In this document: positions 32,102 through 41,112 of the stretch, piece after piece | How positions within the stretch are numbered: the first letter of the stretch is position 1 | Layout of the letters: each line of letters starts with the position of its first letter | Notes under the pieces: model-generated | Told to the model about the DNA's origin: nothing | The model's database searches: none | Seen by the model: only the letters and a program-made list of their open reading frames with translations | DNA from: Melioribacter roseus P3M-2 | Lineage (GTDB): Bacteria; Bacteroidota; Ignavibacteria; Ignavibacteriales; Melioribacteraceae | DNA length: 64,000 bases | Assembly (NCBI RefSeq): GCF_000279145.1 | Contig: NC_018178.1 | Span: forward strand, 2,923,688-2,987,687 | Reading direction: 5' to 3' | Program-made: the position numbers and the translations under genes

Positions 32102-33112
32102 CTATTCGAAATCGTGTTCGAAATAGTCGACCGTCCGGTCGTAATCTTCGCCTTTTTTACGAATTTGATCCTCTATTCTTTTTTGTAAAATTTTTGCCGC
32201 GTCGTATCCGTAATGTTTCAGCAAATAATTGATGGCGATAATTTCCGAAATTACGGTAATATTTTTTCCTGGAATAATCGGAAGTTTGATGTACGGTATT
32301 TCGACTTCGAGGATTTTAATAAACGTATCTTCGAGTCCCGTCCGCGTGTAATTGACTTTATCGTTCCAGATTTCGAGCTCGACTACCACTTCGAGTCGTT
32401 TCTGATATCGTATTGCTCGCACGCCAAACATACTTCGGATATCGATAATGCCGATGCCTCTTAATTCCATAAAATGTTTAACCAGGTCGGTTCCGGAAGC
32501 CATCAGAATTCCTTCGCCCTTTTTGGTCAGAATTACGACGTCGTCAGCGACCAATCTGTGTCCCCTTTCGACAAGGTCGAGCGCTACTTCGCTTTTGCCT
32601 ATGCCCGATTTGCCGGTAAATAAGATACCGACGCCGTAGACGTCTACCAGCGAACCGTGCACCGTAATTCGCGGCGCAAATTGATCGTCGAGAAAATCTC
32701 CGAGTAAATAAATCAATTTAGTGGTTGTATAATCCGAACCGAAGATCGGTATGTTAAATTTATTTGCAAGTTCTATCATCTCCGGCGAAGGCAGATTGCT
32801 GTTCGTAATAATGATGCAAGGAATTTCGAATTTAAAAATACGATTCAAAGAATCAATCCGTTCTTCTTTAGACAAACTGTGAAGATAACTCATTTCCGTA
32901 TTGCCGAACACCTGGATCCTGCTGTAAGCAAACAAATCGAGAAATCCGGCAAGCGGCAAACCCGGACGATGAAGGTTTTGATCTTTGATTTTTCTGTCGA
33001 AACCGACCCGGTCGTTTAGCAATCTTAACTTGAATTTTTCTTTTGTCTTATTGAAAAAGAAATCGACTGTAATAAACTCTTTTCTTGAGATATTTCTATC
33101 GTCAAGCTTCAT
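32102..33112 (-). CDS. hprK: HPr kinase/phosphorylase
   Basis: 336 residues, full length. N-terminal domain with HRPGLPLAGFLDLFAYSRIQ; the catalytic domain has P-loop FTGKSGIGKSEVALDL followed by GHRLVADDVV, and the family signature LEIRGIGIIDIR-like segment (MELRGIGIIDIRSMFG). It phosphorylates a Ser of HPr or an HPr-like protein. No PTS gene is in the window; in Bacteroidetes/Chlorobi HprK is often found without sugar PTS. Followed upstream by hpf with a 2-bp gap. Confidence 0.93.
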   Translation of the reverse strand: MKLDDRNISRKEFITVDFFFNKTKEKFKLRLLNDRVGFDRKIKDQNLHRPGLPLAGFLDLFAYSRIQVFGNTEMSYLHSLSKEERIDSLNRIFKFEIPCIIITNSNLPSPEMIELANKFNIPIFGSDYTTTKLIYLLGDFLDDQFAPRITVHGSLVDVYGVGILFTGKSGIGKSEVALDLVERGHRLVADDVVILTKKGEGILMASGTDLVKHFMELRGIGIIDIRSMFGVRAIRYQKRLEVVVELEIWNDKVNYTRTGLEDTFIKILEVEIPYIKLPIIPGKNITVISEIIAINYLLKHYGYDAAKILQKRIEDQIRKKGEDYDRTVDYFEHDFE

Positions 33113-33114
33113 TA

Positions 33115-33414
33115 TTATTTCCTTGCAATCCTTTGTGTTTTGACTTTTTTGAGCTGTCTGATCAATTTTTCGACGGCGGCGGAAACCGATTTTTCGAAGT
33201 CGTCGCTCGAATGCGAAACCGATAATGTTTTTCCCGGTATTTGAGCAATTATTTCGGCGGTTTTTATGCTGTCCTCAAGTTTTGTGTAGCTCAATATGAC
33301 GTCGACGTCCAGAATATCGTCGTAAAATTTTTCAGCCGACTTGATTTCCTCTTTGATGAAATTCTTCAAGGAATCTTTTGCTCTGAATTTACGGGATGTA
33401 ATTTTGATATTCAT
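33115..33414 (-). CDS. hpf: short ribosome hibernation promoting factor
   Basis: 99 residues, the short HPF/YfiA form with the S30AE fold only (MNIKITSRKFRAKDSLKNFI at the start, KTAEIIAQIPGKTLSVSH in the middle). It binds the 30S subunit in stationary phase. It overlaps the end of the recombinase gene by 4 bp. The short form implies 100S formation needs a partner, if it happens. Confidence 0.88.
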   Translation of the reverse strand: MNIKITSRKFRAKDSLKNFIKEEIKSAEKFYDDILDVDVILSYTKLEDSIKTAEIIAQIPGKTLSVSHSSDDFEKSVSAAVEKLIRQLKKVKTQRIARK

Positions 33415-34319
33415 AACGACTCCTTTTTTGATTTTGGATGAGCTTGTTTGTAAATTTTTTTGATTCTTTCGATACTGACGTGCGTATAGATCTGCGTAGT
33501 GGAAAGATTCTCGTGGCCCAGGAATTCTTTAACTGCCAGAAGATCGGCGTCGTTGTCGAGCATATGAGTCGCCGAACTGTGTCTCAATATATGCGGGCTC
33601 TTACGTTTTAATTCGTAGCCGCTTAAAAGCTTTTTTACAAGTCGATAAACATAAAATCTGTCCACCGGTTTGCCTTTCAGTTTAATCAAAAAGTCGTCGT
33701 GGCTTTTTGATTCCAGAAATGCAATATATTCCTTCAAAATTTTATGCGTTTTGGAACCGACCGGCGCATACCTTGTCTTCGAACCTTTGCCCCATACTTT
33801 TATAACTCTGTTATCGAGGTCGATATCCTTCAATTTTAGAGCAGTAAGTTCGGAAACGCGAAGGGCGCACCCGTACAAAAGCTCAACAATAATTTTATTG
33901 GCGCGTTTAATTTCGTCGTCTTCTTCCGACGAATCGATCTTTGCAAGAATCTCCTCGTAATAAGAAGCGCTTATAGTTTCGGGCAGTTTTCTTTTGACTT
34001 TCGGATTCGGAATTTTTTTTATCGGATTCGTTTTTATAAAATTATTCTTGAAAGCAAATTGAAATAGTTTTCGCAATGAAGACAATTTACGGGCGACGGA
34101 CGTTTTGCTAAGTCCGGCTTCGTTCAGGTTTACGAGGTAATTGCGCAGATGGCGTTCGGAAATTTGATCGATAGAGGAAATTCCGATTTCCTCGCAAAAT
34201 CCGGCAAATTGATTCAGATCTATCGAGTAAGCGTCGATGGTATTTTGAGAAACCCGATTGACACCCGACATTTCAGACAACAGCCTGCCGATTATATTTT
34301 TTATATTTCCGTTGGGCAT
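33411..34319 (-). CDS. xerC: tyrosine recombinase XerC/XerD
   Basis: 302 residues from the ATG at 34319; longer in-frame starts would overlap topA. Core-binding domain SQNTIDAYSIDLNQFAGFC; catalytic residues Arg in CALRVSELTAL, Lys in WGKGSKTRY, HxxR in HILRHSSATH, His in FLGHENLSTTQ and Tyr in IYTHVS. It resolves chromosome dimers at dif together with a partner. It may be the enzyme that integrated the element 5 kb away. C versus D cannot be decided from sequence alone. Confidence 0.92.
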   Translation of the reverse strand: MPNGNIKNIIGRLLSEMSGVNRVSQNTIDAYSIDLNQFAGFCEEIGISSIDQISERHLRNYLVNLNEAGLSKTSVARKLSSLRKLFQFAFKNNFIKTNPIKKIPNPKVKRKLPETISASYYEEILAKIDSSEEDDEIKRANKIIVELLYGCALRVSELTALKLKDIDLDNRVIKVWGKGSKTRYAPVGSKTHKILKEYIAFLESKSHDDFLIKLKGKPVDRFYVYRLVKKLLSGYELKRKSPHILRHSSATHMLDNDADLLAVKEFLGHENLSTTQIYTHVSIERIKKIYKQAHPKSKKESL

Positions 34320-34330
34320 AAATTTTTGTG

Positions 34331-36541
34331 TTAGTCGTTGTCGACTTCTTCCGCTTTCGGAAGTTTCCACGTAGCGTATTCACAGTCGGGATATCTGCTG
34401 CAACTGTAAAAAATTCTTCCGCGTTTAGTCCTTTTGGGAGTCAATTCGCCTTCGCCGCATTCCGGGCATTTAATGCCGGTTGTAATCTGTTCGGTATAAT
34501 CGCAATCGGGATAGTTTTCGCATCCGATAAATCTGCCGTATCTGCTTTCACGATAAATCGTTTGCCCTTCGCATTTAGGGCATTTATTGCCGGTATATTC
34601 GGGTTCGTTTTTTGTATTGCTGATCTCTTTGAGAGATTTGATGTTTTTACATTCGGGATAATTAGTGCATGCGAGAAATTTTCCGTATCTGCCAATCTTC
34701 AGCTCCATGTCGGAGCCGCATTTGTCGCATTTAATTTTTTCGAGCGTCGATTCGACCTTTGCGAGAGTTTCTGAAAACGGCTGATAGAAATCTTTGAGCA
34801 CCTGGACGTAATCATTTTCGCCTTCTGCTATCGAGTCGAGTTCGTCTTCCATTTTTGCCGTAAAGCCCACATCAAATATATTCGGAAAATTCTTCACTAA
34901 AATTTCATTTACTTTTTTCCCCAGCTCAGTCGGAACCAATTTACGGTCGACGCTTTCGACGTATTTTCTGTCGAGAATAGTGCTTACTATCAGAGCGTAA
35001 GTGCTCGGACGTCCGATACCTTTGCTTTCCAATTCTTTGATCAAACTGCTTTCGGTAAAACGAGCGGGCGGCTTAGTAAAATGCTGATTCGGGTTAATTT
35101 CTTTCAACGCCAAAATTTGATTTTTCTTGAGTCCCGCCGGAATTTTAGCATTTTTCATATCGTCGTCATTATTGTTTTCATCATTTCCGTTTGAATCGTC
35201 GTACACTTTAAGAAAGCCGTCGAACAACAGTGCAGAACCAGTGGCTTTAAAAACAAACTTGCCTCCCCTGACGGAAACGGTAGTATTTTCGAGTAATGCC
35301 GGTTCCATTTGCGAGGCGATAAAACGGTTCCAGATCAACTCGTAGAGTTTGAACTGTGCGGCGTCCAGGTAAGGTTTTACGTATTCGGGGGTATGCTTCA
35401 GAGACGTGGGACGAATAGCTTCGTGAGCGTCCTGAACGTTCTTCTTTTTTGACTGGTAAATTCTGGGCGCCTCGGGCAGATACTTATCGCCGTACTGGTT
35501 TTTGATATGCAGACGGGCGTCCTCTAAAATTTCGTCGCTCAGACGCGTAGAGTCTGTTCTCATATATGTAATCAAACCCGTCAATCCTTCGTCTCCGATG
35601 GCAACGCCTTCGTAAAGTTGCTGAGCCAGCATCATAGTGCGGCGTGGCCGGAAGCCGAGCCGTCTGGAGGCTTCTACCTGCAGTGTGCTTGTGATAAATG
35701 GAGGAGCGGGATTTCTTTTCGTCTGGCGTTTGTTAATTTCGGAAATCTCAAAATCTTCGACGTTCTTGATTTCCGATAATATTTTATTAGCTATCTCTTC
35801 GGAGTTAATGGCAAAATTTTCTTTAAGAAATTCTTCCCAGTCTTTATCCGTCATTTCGGGTTTGGGTTGAATTTTCAACTGTTTGCCTTCGATTTCAAAG
35901 AGTTTAGCCGAAAATTCTTCGCCGCTGTCTGTTTTGAAAATGGCTACAATCGACCAATACTCGGTCGGAATAAACCTTTCAATTTCCTCTTCCCGTTCGC
36001 AAATCAAACGAAGAGCAACCGATTGAACTCTGCCGGCGGAAAGCGAACTGCCGTATTGATCGATAACGGCTTTCCAGAGAAACGGGCTTACCTGATAGCC
36101 GATAATCCGATCCATTACACGACGCGCTCTTTGCGAACTAACCAATTTATCGTCAATCCGGAGAGGATTTTCGAGCGCTTTGTTAACGGCATTTTTTGTT
36201 ATTTCATTAAACAATACGCGTCGCACTTTTGCTCTGTCCTTTTCATTAAGAATATCGAGCACATCCTGCGCAATGGCTTCGCCTTCACGATCGGGGTCGG
36301 TGGCAATATAGATATTTTTCGACTTCGACGCCAGATTCTTGATTCTTTTAATAATATCGCTCTTACCGCGTATTGTAACCATTTTAGTTTTGAACTGATC
36401 ATCCACATCGATGCCCAATTTACTCTTGGGCAAATTTTTTATATGACCTACCGTGGCTTCTACAATATATTTTCTGCCTACGTATTTATTTATTGTCTTG
36501 GCTTTAGACGGGGACTCAACAAGAATTAGATCTTTGCTCAT
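34331..36541 (-). CDS. topA: DNA topoisomerase I
   Basis: 736 residues. Toprim domain with VESPSKAKTINKYVG and DPDREGEAIA; active-site Tyr in GLITYMRTDSTR; C-terminal part with three Cys4 zinc ribbons (CDKCGSDME, CPKCEGQT, CPECGEGEL, each with a distal C-x4-5-C). It relaxes negatively supercoiled DNA. xer follows after 11 bp. Confidence 0.96.
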   Translation of the reverse strand: MSKDLILVESPSKAKTINKYVGRKYIVEATVGHIKNLPKSKLGIDVDDQFKTKMVTIRGKSDIIKRIKNLASKSKNIYIATDPDREGEAIAQDVLDILNEKDRAKVRRVLFNEITKNAVNKALENPLRIDDKLVSSQRARRVMDRIIGYQVSPFLWKAVIDQYGSSLSAGRVQSVALRLICEREEEIERFIPTEYWSIVAIFKTDSGEEFSAKLFEIEGKQLKIQPKPEMTDKDWEEFLKENFAINSEEIANKILSEIKNVEDFEISEINKRQTKRNPAPPFITSTLQVEASRRLGFRPRRTMMLAQQLYEGVAIGDEGLTGLITYMRTDSTRLSDEILEDARLHIKNQYGDKYLPEAPRIYQSKKKNVQDAHEAIRPTSLKHTPEYVKPYLDAAQFKLYELIWNRFIASQMEPALLENTTVSVRGGKFVFKATGSALLFDGFLKVYDDSNGNDENNNDDDMKNAKIPAGLKKNQILALKEINPNQHFTKPPARFTESSLIKELESKGIGRPSTYALIVSTILDRKYVESVDRKLVPTELGKKVNEILVKNFPNIFDVGFTAKMEDELDSIAEGENDYVQVLKDFYQPFSETLAKVESTLEKIKCDKCGSDMELKIGRYGKFLACTNYPECKNIKSLKEISNTKNEPEYTGNKCPKCEGQTIYRESRYGRFIGCENYPDCDYTEQITTGIKCPECGEGELTPKRTKRGRIFYSCSRYPDCEYATWKLPKAEEVDND

Positions 36542-36552
36542 AATTTTTCACC

Positions 36553-37032
36553 TTAATTGACGGAATCGGAAGTGTAAAGCAGAATTCGGCTGCCGGGCGG
36601 AACGTCGGATTCGAAATCGACCAGAGACAGAAGTACAATCCAGTTCAATTCGTTTCGACTTACCTTATTTTCAGGAAACATCGAAATCTGTTCGAGTATA
36701 TCCTCGAGCGTCGTAGGATTGATCAACCCCACATTGATTAAATGCATCAGATAATTATAATTTTCCACGCCCAGTACGTCCTTTTCTTCTTCGGTCAGAA
36801 AACGGAAGCTCTTTCTGGATTTATGAATACCTGCTTTTTCTTCCAGCATTTGGAAGCTGTTTTGAAGAATGATTTTATCATAAATCAGACTAAAGGCTAT
36901 ACTGAGAGTCTGTTTGTCATACTTTTTCTTTTGAGAAAAATATTTATTCAATTCTTCGAGCGATTTCCCTTTACCCAGACCGTCCAGAATTTTTGAAATT
37001 ATTTCAATTACTTTGGGTTTCATGTTATCCAT
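36553..37032 (-). CDS. DUF494/Smg family protein
   Basis: 159 residues. FRFLTEEEKDVLGVENYNYL followed by LMHLINVGLINPTTLEDIL, and NELNWIVLLSL near the end, match the Smg/DUF494 pattern, which often neighbours topA. Molecular function unknown. It overlaps ybeY by 8 bp. Confidence 0.75.
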   Translation of the reverse strand: MDNMKPKVIEIISKILDGLGKGKSLEELNKYFSQKKKYDKQTLSIAFSLIYDKIILQNSFQMLEEKAGIHKSRKSFRFLTEEEKDVLGVENYNYLMHLINVGLINPTTLEDILEQISMFPENKVSRNELNWIVLLSLVDFESDVPPGSRILLYTSDSVN

Positions 37033-37462
37033 TTAACAAATTTCCTAAAAGTTTTGCCTTTTTAACATAAAAATCTTCTTTAAGTTTCATTTCTCTTCGC
37101 AGTTTCTCTGAAACGTCGTCAAATCCAATTAAATGCAAAATTCCGTGCACAACCAGCCTTTTTAATTCATCATCGAAAGTAACTCCGTATTTTTTAGCAT
37201 TTTCTTCGGCAACATTATAACAAATAAAAATTTCTCCGTCAATAATAGTATTATTTTCCGAATAATTTAATGAAATAACGTCTGTAGCATAGTTATGGTT
37301 CAAATATTTTTTATTTAATTCGATGATTGACGGTATATCGACGATATTTATTTCAAGGTTGATTATTTTGAGTTTGTTTTCGTCTTTAAGCAATTTAACA
37401 ATTTTATGGATTACTTTTTTCGAAATTTTAAACGACGAATAAACATGCACATTTCTGATCAA
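37025..37462 (-). CDS. ybeY: endoribonuclease YbeY
   Basis: 145 residues. The metal site is VVHGILHLIGFDD: two His are present, and the usual third His is Asp, as I recall for Bacteroidetes/Chlorobi homologues. Also NYATDVISLNYS upstream of it. It acts in 16S rRNA 3'-end maturation and ribosome quality control. Confidence 0.9.
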   Translation of the reverse strand: MIRNVHVYSSFKISKKVIHKIVKLLKDENKLKIINLEINIVDIPSIIELNKKYLNHNYATDVISLNYSENNTIIDGEIFICYNVAEENAKKYGVTFDDELKRLVVHGILHLIGFDDVSEKLRREMKLKEDFYVKKAKLLGNLLNG

Positions 37463-37464
37463 TT

Positions 37465-38004
37465 TTACACCCGGTCATTATTTTTTAGTGATTCTGCGGA
37501 AATCCGGGCATATTCGGCGTAGTTTAGGGCGGATTGGCGAATTGTCTCGATTTCTTCGTCAGTCAGATCTCTTATAATTTTAGCGGGCACGCCCGCGACA
37601 AGTTTACCCGAAGGAACGACAAAGCCTTGTTTTACCAGGGAGCCGGCTGCCACCATCGAATCGGGCTCTAGAGTTGCTCCGTCGAGCAGAATTGCGCCCA
37701 TACCTACAAAAGAATTTTTCTTGAGTATTGCTCCGTGCAGAACCGCTGCGTGCCCCACTGTAACGTTATTTTCAATTATCAGTGGAAATTTCCTGTTTGT
37801 AACGTGCAGCACGGAGCCGTCCTGAATATTCGTATTTTTACCGATCTTAACGTAATTGACGTCCCCTCTTATCACAACGTTGTACCAAACGGAGGAGCCT
37901 TCCAGAATTTCGACATCGCCGATAATTTTTGCTCCCGGAGCAATAAAAACATCCGGCGCTATCGAAGGATATTTATCTTTGTAAGGAAAGAGTTTAGTTT
38001 CCAT
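37465..38004 (-). CDS. gamma-carbonic anhydrase family protein
   Basis: 179 residues from the ATG at 38004; a start 30 bp upstream would lengthen the overlap with ctpA. Left-handed beta-helix with hexapeptide repeats; GHAAVLHG carries the metal His, with NIQDGSVLHVTN and FVGMGAILLDGA. Family members include carbonic anhydrase and acyl-carnitine or phenylacetate-related proteins; the activity is unproven. Confidence 0.85.
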   Translation of the reverse strand: METKLFPYKDKYPSIAPDVFIAPGAKIIGDVEILEGSSVWYNVVIRGDVNYVKIGKNTNIQDGSVLHVTNRKFPLIIENNVTVGHAAVLHGAILKKNSFVGMGAILLDGATLEPDSMVAAGSLVKQGFVVPSGKLVAGVPAKIIRDLTDEEIETIRQSALNYAEYARISAESLKNNDRV

Positions 38005-39589
38005 AAAATCCCGGTAATTTTTCCGCTTCTTCAAAATACGGTAAAGCGTTTTGAAATTGTCTGTCGATACTCAAAAGCACGGAATACCATCCTTTTTCTT
38101 TATAGAGATCGCGCGCTACAAACGCTTTTAAGATTGTCGCAACAAATTTCCCGTCGCGTTGAAATTCGGTTGAAGAAAATTTAATATTATTGTTTTTAGC
38201 AAACCGCTGAAACTCATTTATTTCGTTCGAATTAAATTCGAAATTTTTCAGAAATTTATTCATATCCCCGGAATAAGTCTTTCTAAGTTTTTCTCCGTTA
38301 TCGTCGAGGAATTTTCTCGCAAAACGATAATAAATATTATTTTTTCGTAATTCAACCAGAAAGTCGGAGCTCTTTTCGGCATCGATAATAATATCGGGAG
38401 TTATTCCCCCGCCTCCGAAAACTTTACGTCCGTGTTTTGTATGATAAATAACAGCCGAGCTGTCCTCGTAGCTATGGTTGATGTTGACGGAATCGGTTTC
38501 TTCACGGTCGTGAATTTCGCGATAATATTCGTCTTTGTTTTCATAGTTTCTTTGAATTTCCCTACCAGACGGCGTATAATATTTGGAGACAGTAATACGC
38601 AGCGCCGAATTATCGGGCAAAACGAATTGCCTCTGAACCAATCCTTTGCCGAAGGTCGTTTCTCCTATAATTAATCCGCGATCCCAATCCTGAACTGCGC
38701 CTGCCACTATTTCGCTGGCAGAGGCGGATCCGCGGTTAACCAGAATTATAAGCGGTAATTTTTCGAACGGATAATCACGACGAGCCCGGAATTCCTCGTC
38801 GAATTCGGAATATCTTCCTTTGGTATAAACAATCATCTTTGTGCTGTCGATAAATAAGTCGGCAATATTGAAAGCCTGCGTTAACAATCCGCCCGGATTG
38901 TTTCTCAAATCGAGGACAAGTTTTTCCATTCCTTCTTCTTTGAGCCGATTAAGAGCTTCTATTACTTCACGAGCGGACGTTTCCGAAAAACGAGTTAAAT
39001 TAATATATCCGATATTCCCTTCGTATAATAAAGAGACGTCGACCGAATTCAAATTAATCCTGTCTCTGACGATCGTAAAATCGATATTGGAATTAATCGA
39101 CGGTCTGAATACAGTTACTTTAACAGATGTTCCTTTTTTACCTCTCAATAATTTAATAACTTCGTCATTCGTAAGACCCGTTGCGTCGTTTCCTTCCACT
39201 TTAATAATCCGGTCGCCCGATAGAATTCCGACCGATTCGCTCGGTCCTCCGGTAATCGGAGAGACAACTACAATTGTATCTTTAAGAATTTGAAATTCGA
39301 TGCCGATACCTTCGAAATTGCCTCTCATCTCTTCTTCTTCGAATGAGAATTCTTCCGGATTTATATAAACCGAATGAGGATCGAGATCCTTAAGCATTCC
39401 TTCGATAGCGTTATCGACCAATTTTTTTTCATCGAGAGAATCGACATAGAAAAAATTCGTATATCTATAAGCCTTTTCGAATTTATCAAGTTGAGCGTCT
39501 TTTAACGGGAACAACAAGCCGTCGAGTTTAACGCCCAGAAAAAATCCGAGAAGGATCGAAATGACTACAGCGGGTATTACTTTTTTCAT
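37994..39589 (-). CDS. ctpA: C-terminal processing peptidase (S41, CtpA)
   Basis: 531 residues. Signal anchor at the N terminus (VIPAVVISILLGFFLG); PDZ domain (about 80-165, GIGIEFQILKDTIVV, GDRIIKVEG); S41 catalytic part with Ser in NRGSASASEIVAGA and Lys in TTFGKGLVQ. It degrades periplasmic proteins by tail recognition. The C-terminal ~130 residues form an extra domain common in this phylum. Confidence 0.93.
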   Translation of the reverse strand: MKKVIPAVVISILLGFFLGVKLDGLLFPLKDAQLDKFEKAYRYTNFFYVDSLDEKKLVDNAIEGMLKDLDPHSVYINPEEFSFEEEEMRGNFEGIGIEFQILKDTIVVVSPITGGPSESVGILSGDRIIKVEGNDATGLTNDEVIKLLRGKKGTSVKVTVFRPSINSNIDFTIVRDRINLNSVDVSLLYEGNIGYINLTRFSETSAREVIEALNRLKEEGMEKLVLDLRNNPGGLLTQAFNIADLFIDSTKMIVYTKGRYSEFDEEFRARRDYPFEKLPLIILVNRGSASASEIVAGAVQDWDRGLIIGETTFGKGLVQRQFVLPDNSALRITVSKYYTPSGREIQRNYENKDEYYREIHDREETDSVNINHSYEDSSAVIYHTKHGRKVFGGGGITPDIIIDAEKSSDFLVELRKNNIYYRFARKFLDDNGEKLRKTYSGDMNKFLKNFEFNSNEINEFQRFAKNNNIKFSSTEFQRDGKFVATILKAFVARDLYKEKGWYSVLLSIDRQFQNALPYFEEAEKLPGFYGN

Positions 39590-39591
39590 TA

Positions 39592-41100
39592 TTATTTTTC
39601 CGGTTTCATTTGCGGGAATAAAATAACGTCTCGGATCGACGGTTGATTTGTCAGCAGCATAACCAGCCTGTCAATGCCGACGCCCAATCCTGCGGTCGGA
39701 GGCATACCGTATTCGAGCGCTCTTATAAAGTCTTCATCGATCTGATGAGCTTCCTCGTCGCCTTCCTCGCGCATTTTAGCTTGCTCTTCGAAACGTTTTC
39801 TCTGATCAATCGGGTCGTTCAATTCGCTGAATGCATTGCAAATTTCCCTGCCGAGCACGAAACCTTCGAATCGTTCCACCAGTCCTTCTTTCGACCTGTG
39901 TTTTTTGGCAAGCGGCGAAAGTTCGAGCGGATAGTCGATAACAAACGTAGGCTGAATCAACGACGCTTGAATCGTAATTTCGAACAATTCGTCAATCAGT
40001 TTTCCTTTCGATTCGCCGCCTTTCGGTTCTACGCCCCGCTCTTTAAGCGCTTTTACCAACTCGTCGTAAGAAGCTTTCAATACGTCGATGCCCGTGACTT
40101 CGAGCAATTTATCCACCATCGAAACTCTTTTCCAGGGAGGATTGAAATTTATTTCCTTACCTTCGATTACAAATTGGGTTGTACCGAACACTTTATTGCA
40201 TAATTCCACAACCATTTTTTCAACAAAGTCCATCATCCACTCGTAGTCTTTATAAGCCACATAAAGTTCGAGCATAGTAAATTCGGGATTGTGCGTTTTA
40301 TCCATTCCTTCGTTTCTGAAATCTTTCGATATTTCATAAACTCCGTCGAAGCCTCCGACAATTAGCCGCTTCAAGTAGAGTTCGTCGGCTATTCTCAAAT
40401 ATAAATCGATATCGAGGGCATTGTGATGAGTAATAAAAGGACGGGCAGCGGCGCCTCCGTACAACGGCTGCAGTATCGGGGTTTCTACTTCGATCAAGCC
40501 GTTTTCGTCGAGGTATTTTCTAATTTGCGTTATTATTTGAGCTCGCTTGATAAAGACGTCTTTAACTTCGGGATTTACAATCAGGTCGACGTATCTTTGT
40601 CTGTATCTTAATTCTTTATCCGCGAATTGGTCGTAAACGATTTTATTGCCGTTCTCGTCGATAACCTCCTTGGCAATAGGAATGGGTCTTAACGATTTTG
40701 AAAGCAGTTGATACGATTTTGCATGGACGGAAATTTCTCCGGTTTTGGTTTTGAATACAAATCCTGCCACTCCAATTATATCGCCGATATCGAGCAACTT
40801 AAAGACGTCGTACATTTCGCCCAGTTCGTCTTTCTTCAGATAAATCTGGATTCTTCCTCTGCTATCCTGAATATGTGCAAAAGTAGCTTTTCCCATTCGT
40901 CTCAAAGCCATTATACGCCCTGCAACTTTAACGTCTTTGCCTTCGTACTTTTCATAATTTTGCTTTATATCGCTCGAATAGCTGTCGACATCATAACTGT
41001 AGGCATAAGGAAGAATACCTCTTTTAATCAATTCGTCGAGTTCTTCCCTTCTTCTTTTCATCAATGAATTATATTCCGCTTCGAAATTATAGTTTTCCAC
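39592..41100 (-). CDS. lysS: lysyl-tRNA synthetase, class II
   Basis: 502 residues. OB-fold anticodon domain ([20 protein letters not shown]); class II motif 2 region ([20 protein letters not shown]) and motif 3 ([16 protein letters not shown]). Charges tRNA-Lys. Standard length. It lies between ctpA and the PBP4-type gene with small gaps. Confidence 0.97.
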   Translation of the reverse strand: MENYNFEAEYNSLMKRRREELDELIKRGILPYAYSYDVDSYSSDIKQNYEKYEGKDVKVAGRIMALRRMGKATFAHIQDSRGRIQIYLKKDELGEMYDVFKLLDIGDIIGVAGFVFKTKTGEISVHAKSYQLLSKSLRPIPIAKEVIDENGNKIVYDQFADKELRYRQRYVDLIVNPEVKDVFIKRAQIITQIRKYLDENGLIEVETPILQPLYGGAAARPFITHHNALDIDLYLRIADELYLKRLIVGGFDGVYEISKDFRNEGMDKTHNPEFTMLELYVAYKDYEWMMDFVEKMVVELCNKVFGTTQFVIEGKEINFNPPWKRVSMVDKLLEVTGIDVLKASYDELVKALKERGVEPKGGESKGKLIDELFEITIQASLIQPTFVIDYPLELSPLAKKHRSKEGLVERFEGFVLGREICNAFSELNDPIDQRKRFEEQAKMREEGDEEAHQIDEDFIRALEYGMPPTAGLGVGIDRLVMLLTNQPSIRDVILFPQMKPEK

Positions 41101-41112
41101 TTTTCCTCCGTA

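Noticed and set aside
34328-34774. Long open frame on the plus strand opposite topA (148 aa), and similar antisense frames such as 35867-36529 and 29030-29689
   Set aside because: They lie fully opposite well-supported genes, are rich in Phe from reversed Lys/Glu codons, and have no ribosome binding site.
37025-37462. Missing third metal His in YbeY (HGILHLIGFDD)
   Set aside because: As I recall, Bacteroidetes/Chlorobi YbeY proteins commonly lack this His, so it is not an anomaly of this gene.
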